Assembly: GCA_028826165.1 (NCBI GenBank)
Contig: JAPDFW010000070.1
Span: forward strand, 1,247,501-1,311,500
Length of the DNA stretch: 64,000 bases
DNA from: Anaeramoeba ignava
Lineage: Eukaryota; Metamonada; Anaeramoebidae
Reading direction: 5' to 3'
The position numbers and the translations under genes were made by a program. The notes below the pieces were generated by a model. That model made no database searches. It saw only the letters and a program-made list of their open reading frames with translations, and had not been told where the DNA came from. This document shows, in pieces, positions 58,960 to 64,000 of this stretch. The number at the start of each line of letters is the position of its first letter. The stretch's first letter is position 1.

Positions 58960-61900
58960 TCATTTTTTTTCTTCTGAATCTCCAAGTAAAGAAGGAATTA
59001 AATTTCCAAAAAGTGAAGCAAAATCTTGTCTTGGAGTTTCAATATCAAAATAAACACGACCTATTTGGTCTACGAATTTAACAAAAGAAGGATCTCTTTG
59101 AAGAGAAGGAAGATATTTTTCACGAAGCATTAAAAACAATTCCTTTGAATCTCTTCTAAGAGTTCTAAAAAGAAAAGTAATAAAATTTAAAAGAGGAGTT
59201 TGAATGTTCATCATATTTGAAACTAATTCTTGAATATAATATTCATATAAAGACTCTGAATCATCTAAATTTGAAAAACACAACATTTGCAAAATTGGTC
59301 TTGCAATAAATAAATCAATTTCTGATTTTGTTCCTTGTTTTGCCCATGTTATTAACATTTTTCCAAATTCTTTTGTTCTTCCTTTTGTTTGTATATAATG
59401 TTTTTGTGATTCTCCGTAATCTTCGTTATTTTCATATATTTTCGCAGTAATATAATGAAGATTTGCATCTCCAAGAATATTTTCTTTTGTTGTTGTCCAT
59501 TTACTATCACAATTAATATAAATTTAATATAAATTTAATATAAATTTAATATAAAATTAATTCAAAATTCAAATTTAATATAAATTTAATTCAAATTTAA
59601 TATAAATTTAATATAAATTTAATTCAAATTTAATATAAATTTAATTCAAAATAAATATAAATTTAATTCAAAATTAATATAAATTTAATTCAAATTTAAT
59701 ATAAATTTAATATAAATTTAATATAAATTTAATTCAAATTTAATATAAAATTAATTCAAATTTAATATAAAATTAATTCAAAATTAATATAAATTTAATT
59801 CAAAATTAATATAAATTTAATTCAAAATTAATAAAATTTAATCAAAAATTAATATAAATTTAATTCAAATTTAATATAAATTTAAATAAAATTTAATATA
59901 AATTTAATATAAATTTAATTCAAAATTAATATAATTTAATTCAAAATTAATATAAATTTAATTCAAAATTAATATAAATTTAATTCAAAAATTAATTCAA
60001 AATTAATATAAATTTAATTCAAAAATTAATTCAAAATTAATATAAATATAATTCAAAATTAATATAAAATTAATATAAATTTAATATAAATTTAATATAA
60101 ATTTAATATAAATTTAATATAAAATTTAATTCAAATTTAATATAAAATTAATTCAAAATTAATATAAATATAATTCAAATTTAATTCAAATTTAATATAA
60201 ATTTAATTCAAATTTAATATAAAAATTAATATAAATTTAATTCAAAATTTAATTCAAATTTAATATAAATTTAATTCAAAAATTAATATAAATTTAATTC
60301 AAAAATTAATATAAATTTAATTCAAATTTAATTCAAATTTAATTCAAATTTAATTCAAATTTAATTCAAAAATAATAATATAAATTTAATTCAAAATTAA
60401 TATAAATTTAATATAAATTTAATATAAATTTAATATATAAATTTAATTCAAATTTAATTCAAAATTAATTCAAAAATTAATATAAATTTAATTCAAAATT
60501 AATACAAATTTAATTCAAATTTAATTCAAAAATTAATATAAATTTAATATAAATTTAATTCAAAAATAAATATAAATTTAAATTCAAAAATTAATATAAA
60601 CATAATTCAAAATTAATATAAATTTAATTCAAATTAATATAAATTTAATTCAAATTTAATTCAAATTTAATATAAATTTATATATATTTAATTCAAAAAT
60701 TAATATAAATTTAATTCAAAATTAATATAAACATAATTCAAATTTAATTCAAAATTAATTCAAAAAATTCAAATTTAATATAAATTTAATTCAAATTTAA
60801 TATAAATTTAATTCAAAAATTAATATAAATATAATTCAAAATTAATATAAATATAATTCAAAATTAATATAAATTTAATTCAAATTTAATTCAAAAATTA
60901 TAAATTTAATATAAACATAATTCAAAATAAATTGTAAATCAAAAATAAATATAAATTTAATATAAATTTAATTCAAAATTAATATAAATTTAATTCAAAA
61001 TTAATATAAATTTAATTCAAATTTAATTCAAAATTAATATAAATTTAATATAAATTTAATTCAAAATAAATTAAATTTAATTCAAAAATTAATATAAACA
61101 TAATTCAAAATTAATATAAATTTAATTCAAATTAATATAAATTTAAAATTCCAAATTTAATTCAAAATTTAATATAAATTTAATATAAAATTTAATATAA
61201 ATTTAATTCAAAAATTAATATAAATTTAATATAAATTTAATATAAATTTAATATAAATTTAATATAAATTTAATATAAATTTAATATAAATTTAATAAAA
61301 AATTTAATATAAATTTAATATAAATTTAATATAAATTTAATATAAATTTAATTCAAAATTAATATAAATTTAATTCAAATTTAATATAAATTTAATTCAA
61401 ATTTAATTCAAATTTAATATAAATTTAATTCAAATTTAATATAAATTTAATATAAATTTAATTCAAATTTAATATAAATTTAATTCAAATTTAATTCAAA
61501 TTTAATATAAATTTAATTCAAAAATTAGTATAAATTTAATTCAAAATTAATATAAATTTAATTCAAATTTAATTCAAATTTAATTCAAATTTAATTCAAA
61601 ATTAGTATAAATTTAATTCAAAATTAATATAAATTTAATTCAAATTTAATTAAAATTTGATTCAAAATTAATATAAATTTAATTCAAATTTAATTAAAAT
61701 TTGATTCAAAATTAATATAAATTTAATATAAATTTAATTCAAAATTAATTCAAATTTAATTCAAAATTAATATAAATTTAATTCAAATTTAATTGTAATT
61801 CAAATAGATTTTATACTCAATTGCATGTTCAATAAAACTTGTTGCTTGAGTTTTTTCTTTTTCTGGAAAACAATCAACAATATTTTCAATTAATTTAATT

Positions 61901-62301
61901 CTGTTCTCATCAGGTTTAATCTTTTCAGAAATGAGGATTTCAATCATTTTAAAGCCTAAAGCAATACCTCCTAAATATTCTCCATTTTGAATTAGCTTAA
62001 TTGATCCACTTGATAACAAATTAATTGCTTGTTCTGTTTCTCCTTTTGATTTAAATCTGCATAGAATTTATTCACATAAATAATATTGTTATGATTTCAT
62101 AATGATTTGTTTTTATTTCATTTTTTATTTCGTTTATTTTATTTTTTTATTTTTTTTGTTTTTTATTTTTTTTTAATTAAAAAATATTATAAATTTTAAA
62201 AAAAAAATATACCGAAAAGCAAGAGAAATATAAAGTTGTTGAGCTCTATAATAATTTTTTTTACGAATTGCTTCTTCAATAGTATTTAAAAAATTACTCA
62301 T
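58960..62301 (-). CDS. GET4: GET4, tail-anchored protein targeting factor
   Basis: Bridges the Get3/TRC40 ATPase to the Sgt2/Bag6 relay in the cytosolic pathway for tail-anchored membrane proteins. Three exons on the minus strand (62301-62213, 62056-61817, 59503-58960) give 290 aa; human is about 327. Exon 1 encodes MSNFLNTIEEAIRKKNYYRA then QQLYISLAFR, as in the family's first helical repeat. Exon 2 continues FKSKGETEQAINLLSSGSIK. Across the 2.3-kb intron the sequence reads AIEDKWTTTKENILGDANLH, matching human SRALKWSS...GHPRLHQLLA. Exon 3 holds GRTKEFGKMLITWAKQGTKS then EIDLFIARPILQMLCF, a good match to the human VEYSTSRGFRSEVDMFVAQA region. It ends LPSLQRDPSFVKFVDQIGRV and a SLFGNLIPSLLG tail. 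Both splice junctions are phase 2 and consistent. Shares its promoter region with COPE. Confidence 0.94.
59504..61816. repeat. GET4 intron 2, 2.3-kb array of 11-bp units
   Basis: The entire 2,313-nt intron, starting GTATAAAATC and ending GTGATAG on the minus strand, is made of the plus-strand 11-mers ATAAATTTAAT, TCAAATTTAAT and TCAAAATTAAT. Nothing else is found in it on either strand. The flanking exons are secure by homology and phase, so this is a real intron and not a gap between genes. Confidence 0.93.
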
Positions 62302-62404
62302 TTTAAAAAGGAAAAAAAAATGAAAAATGAAAAAAAAGAAGAAAAAATTTTTTTTAATTTTTTTTTCATTTTTTTTTCTCCTTTTAAAAAAATTAAAAAG
62401 AAAA
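62302..62404. promoter_or_regulatory. Divergent GET4/COPE promoter
   Basis: 103 bp between two start codons on opposite strands. Contains GAAAAAAAAATGAAAAATGA for the minus strand and a TTTTTTTTTCATTTTTTTTT block for the plus strand, followed by CTCCTTTTAAAAAAATTAAA. Both genes serve the early secretory pathway, so coordinated expression is plausible. Confidence 0.5.
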
Positions 62405-63772
62405 ATGCAATTATTTTCAGTTAAAAATCTTTTTTATCTTGGTAACTATCATCAAGCTATTGCTGAAGGGGAAACACTAGAGAATCTTTCTCAAGAACAA
62501 GAACTTGAACGAAATTACTATCTTTACAGGTGTTATCTTGCTATTGGAAATTATCAAACAGTTTTAGATGAAATTAAAGAAAATTCACCAAGTTCTCTTT
62601 TAATAATTAAATTATTTGCATCTTTATTAAGTGATTTTGATTCAAAAAAAGCTGATGTTTTAGATACTTTGGATAAATGGAAAAAATTAAATGAAAATCA
62701 ATCAGATGAAATGTTTAAAATTATTGCTGCTCATATTTTTTGTAATTGTGGTGATATTGATGAAGCTTTAAGAATTATTCATAATGCAAAATCCCTTGAA
62801 GCGTATTTTCTTTAATTAAAATTAATTTATAAAATTAAAATTCATTTATAAAATTAAAATTAAAATTAAAATTAAAATTAAATTTAAAATTAAAATTAAA
62901 ATTAAAATTAAAATTAAAATTAAAATTAAAATTAAAATTAAAATTAAAATTAATTTATAAAATTAAAATTAAAATTAAAAATTAAAATTAAAATTAAAAT
63001 TAAAATTAAAATTAAAATTAAAATTAAAATTAAAATTAAAATTAAAATTAAAATTAAAATATAAAATTAAAATTCATTTATAAAATTAAAATTCATTTAT
63101 AAAATTAAAATTCATTTATAAAATTAAAATTAGTCTTGCTCTTAGAGTTCAGTTATTATTATTAATTCATAGACAAGATATTGCATTACAAGAATTAAAA
63201 AATCTTCAAAAAATTGATGATGATGCAACTTTAACTCAATTAGCAACTGCTTGGATTAATTTAGAAGAGGTTTTTAAATAAAAATTAAAAATTAAAAATT
63301 AAAAATAAATTAAAAATTGGATTGAATTTTTCAAAAAAAAAAAAGGGAAGTGAAAAGATTAAAAATGCAAAGTATATTTTCCATGAATTGTCAGAAAAAT
63401 ATGGTGCAACACATTCTTTACTTAATGGTAAAGCAGTTTGTGAAATGAAAATGGGAAATTTTGAAGAAGCTGAAAAATTATTAATTGAAGCTTTAGAAAA
63501 AGTAATTAAAAAACTAAAAAATAAATTTAAAAAAAAAAGTGGAACAAAAAAAAAATTCGTTTTTAATTCATCTTTTAATTTTTTAGAAACCTAATGATCC
63601 AACTACTTTTTCAAATTATGTTTGTTGTATTCAACATTTACCAAAATCTGATGAATTGATTCAAAGACAAATTAATAAAATGCAACATTTAGATAAAAGC
63701 CATTTTATTATTTCTTCTTATAATAGATTAAGTGAAGAATTTGATAAACTCGCAAATGAATTTAAAATTTAA
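62405..63772 (+). CDS. COPE: COPE, coatomer subunit epsilon
   Basis: Epsilon subunit of the COPI coat for retrograde Golgi-to-ER transport. Four exons (62405-62802, 63134-63269, 63346-63501, 63587-63772) give 291 aa; human is about 308. Exon 1 starts [20 protein letters not shown] and has [20 protein letters not shown] then LDEIKENS, matching human VKNAFYIGSYQQCIN and [23 protein letters not shown]. Exon 2 contains [19 protein letters not shown], almost the human [18 protein letters not shown]. Exon 3 has [20 protein letters not shown] then [20 protein letters not shown], and exon 4 ends with the last helical pair ([19 protein letters not shown]). TPR-like solenoid throughout. Introns are phase 2, 0 and 0. 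The ATG chosen is the first one in frame with conserved sequence, after a CATTTTT element. Confidence 0.95.
62803..63133. repeat. COPE intron 1, AAATTA hexamer array
   Basis: 331-nt intron of AAATTA hexamers with four CATTTATAAAATTAAAATT blocks. Starts GTATTTTC and ends AAATTAG; the junction restores [10 protein letters not shown]. Confidence 0.88.
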
Positions 63773-64000
63773 TCATTTTTAAAAGAATTAACAAAAAAAA
63801 TTTAAATAATCATTTTTTCCGTTTTTTTTTTTTCATTCTTTTTCCTTTTTTTCTTTTTCCTTTTTTAAAGAAAATTAAAAAAAAAACAATTTTAAAATAA
63901 TTTCCTTTTTCTTTTTCTTTTTCTTTTTCTTTTTATTTGTTTTTTTGTTCTTAAAAAAAAATATGGACTTTTGAAAAAAAAATAATTTTTTTTTCTTTTT
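63773..64000. other. Intergenic T-rich tail of the window
   Basis: 228 bp of T-rich sequence with TTTTTCCTTTTTTCTTTTTC and (TTTTTC)n blocks downstream of COPE. An ATG at 63963 is followed by TTTTGA and has no coding support. It may contain the promoter of a gene beyond the window. Confidence 0.4.

Noticed and set aside
1-64000. tRNA, rRNA, snRNA or transposon genes
   Set aside because: No cloverleaf-like, rRNA-like, reverse transcriptase or transposase sequence was recognised by reading; a dedicated covariance-model search could not be run.

Overview
The window is an extremely AT-rich eukaryotic nuclear segment. Genes carry spliceosomal GT...AG introns (about 59 to 2,313 nt), use the standard code with TAA, TAG and TGA all acting as stops, and are packed tightly, often with 60-200 bp between neighbours. 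Poly-Gln/Asn and Glu/Asn/Lys tracts made of CAAAAT- or GAAAAT-type hexamers, ankyrin-BTB expansions and simple-repeat introns suggest a free-living amoeboid protist. An anaerobic metamonad such as Anaeramoeba is my best guess, but this rests on style and not on a marker gene. No rRNA, tRNA, CRISPR array or recognisable transposon was seen.

Layout, left to right. 0-2.2 kb: VPS9-domain Rab GEF (+), 5' end lost in a repeat. 2.3-4.0 kb: protein with two RRMs (-). 4.2-8.05 kb: probable Treslin/TICRR (Sld3) replication initiator (+), sharing a 154-bp divergent promoter with the RRM gene. 8.3-10.0 kb: CCDC42/CFAP73-like (DUF4200) flagellar coiled coil (+). 10.1-11.3 kb: NSA2 ribosome biogenesis factor, complete in four exons. 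11.6-15.8 kb: HEAT-type adaptor protein, probably AP-5 beta (AP5B1). 15.8-26.0 kb: three tandem intronless ankyrin-double-BTB genes, of which the first is a pseudogene, the second is nearly intact and the third is intact. 26.1-28.2 kb: a five-exon ABTB1-like gene with the same domain order. 28.2-28.9 kb: a ~142-bp minisatellite. 29.0-31.2 kb: CNOT2. 31.5-32.2 kb: DUF5765-type multi-pass membrane protein (-). 32.6-34.5 kb: rhomboid protease (-). 34.6-41.2 kb: a 6.5-kb gene-free array with an 11-bp period. 41.2-42.1 kb: Ap4A phosphorylase. 42.2-45.7 kb: HEATR6. 46.1-47.0 kb: D-glutamate cyclase. 47.2-54.6 kb: a large KNTC1/Rod-like protein. 54.6-58.8 kb: Integrator subunit 3 (-), nine exons. 59.0-62.3 kb: GET4 (-), with a 2.3-kb repeat intron. 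62.4-63.8 kb: COPE (epsilon-COP), divergent from GET4.

Exon structures of NSA2, CNOT2, rhomboid, ABTB1-like, HEATR6, INTS3, GET4 and COPE were rebuilt by hand. All splice phases agree, and the protein lengths come out close to those of the human homologues as I recall them (for example NSA2 260 aa, INTS3 1,027 aa). In contrast, the VPS9, Treslin, CCDC42-like, AP5B1-like and KNTC1-like genes each contain single-base slips or short duplications that break the frame, mostly in homopolymers or hexamer repeats. These could be assembly errors or real lesions.

Most genes are housekeeping: translation, mRNA decay, 3'-end processing, vesicle traffic, tail-anchored protein insertion, replication and mitosis. 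A recurrent T-rich element with CATTTTT repeats lies just upstream of nearly every start codon on both strands and is the best candidate for a core promoter. The most unusual features are the 11-bp-period arrays, the locally homogenised repeats inside individual introns, and the ankyrin-BTB birth-and-death cluster beside an intron-containing relative.
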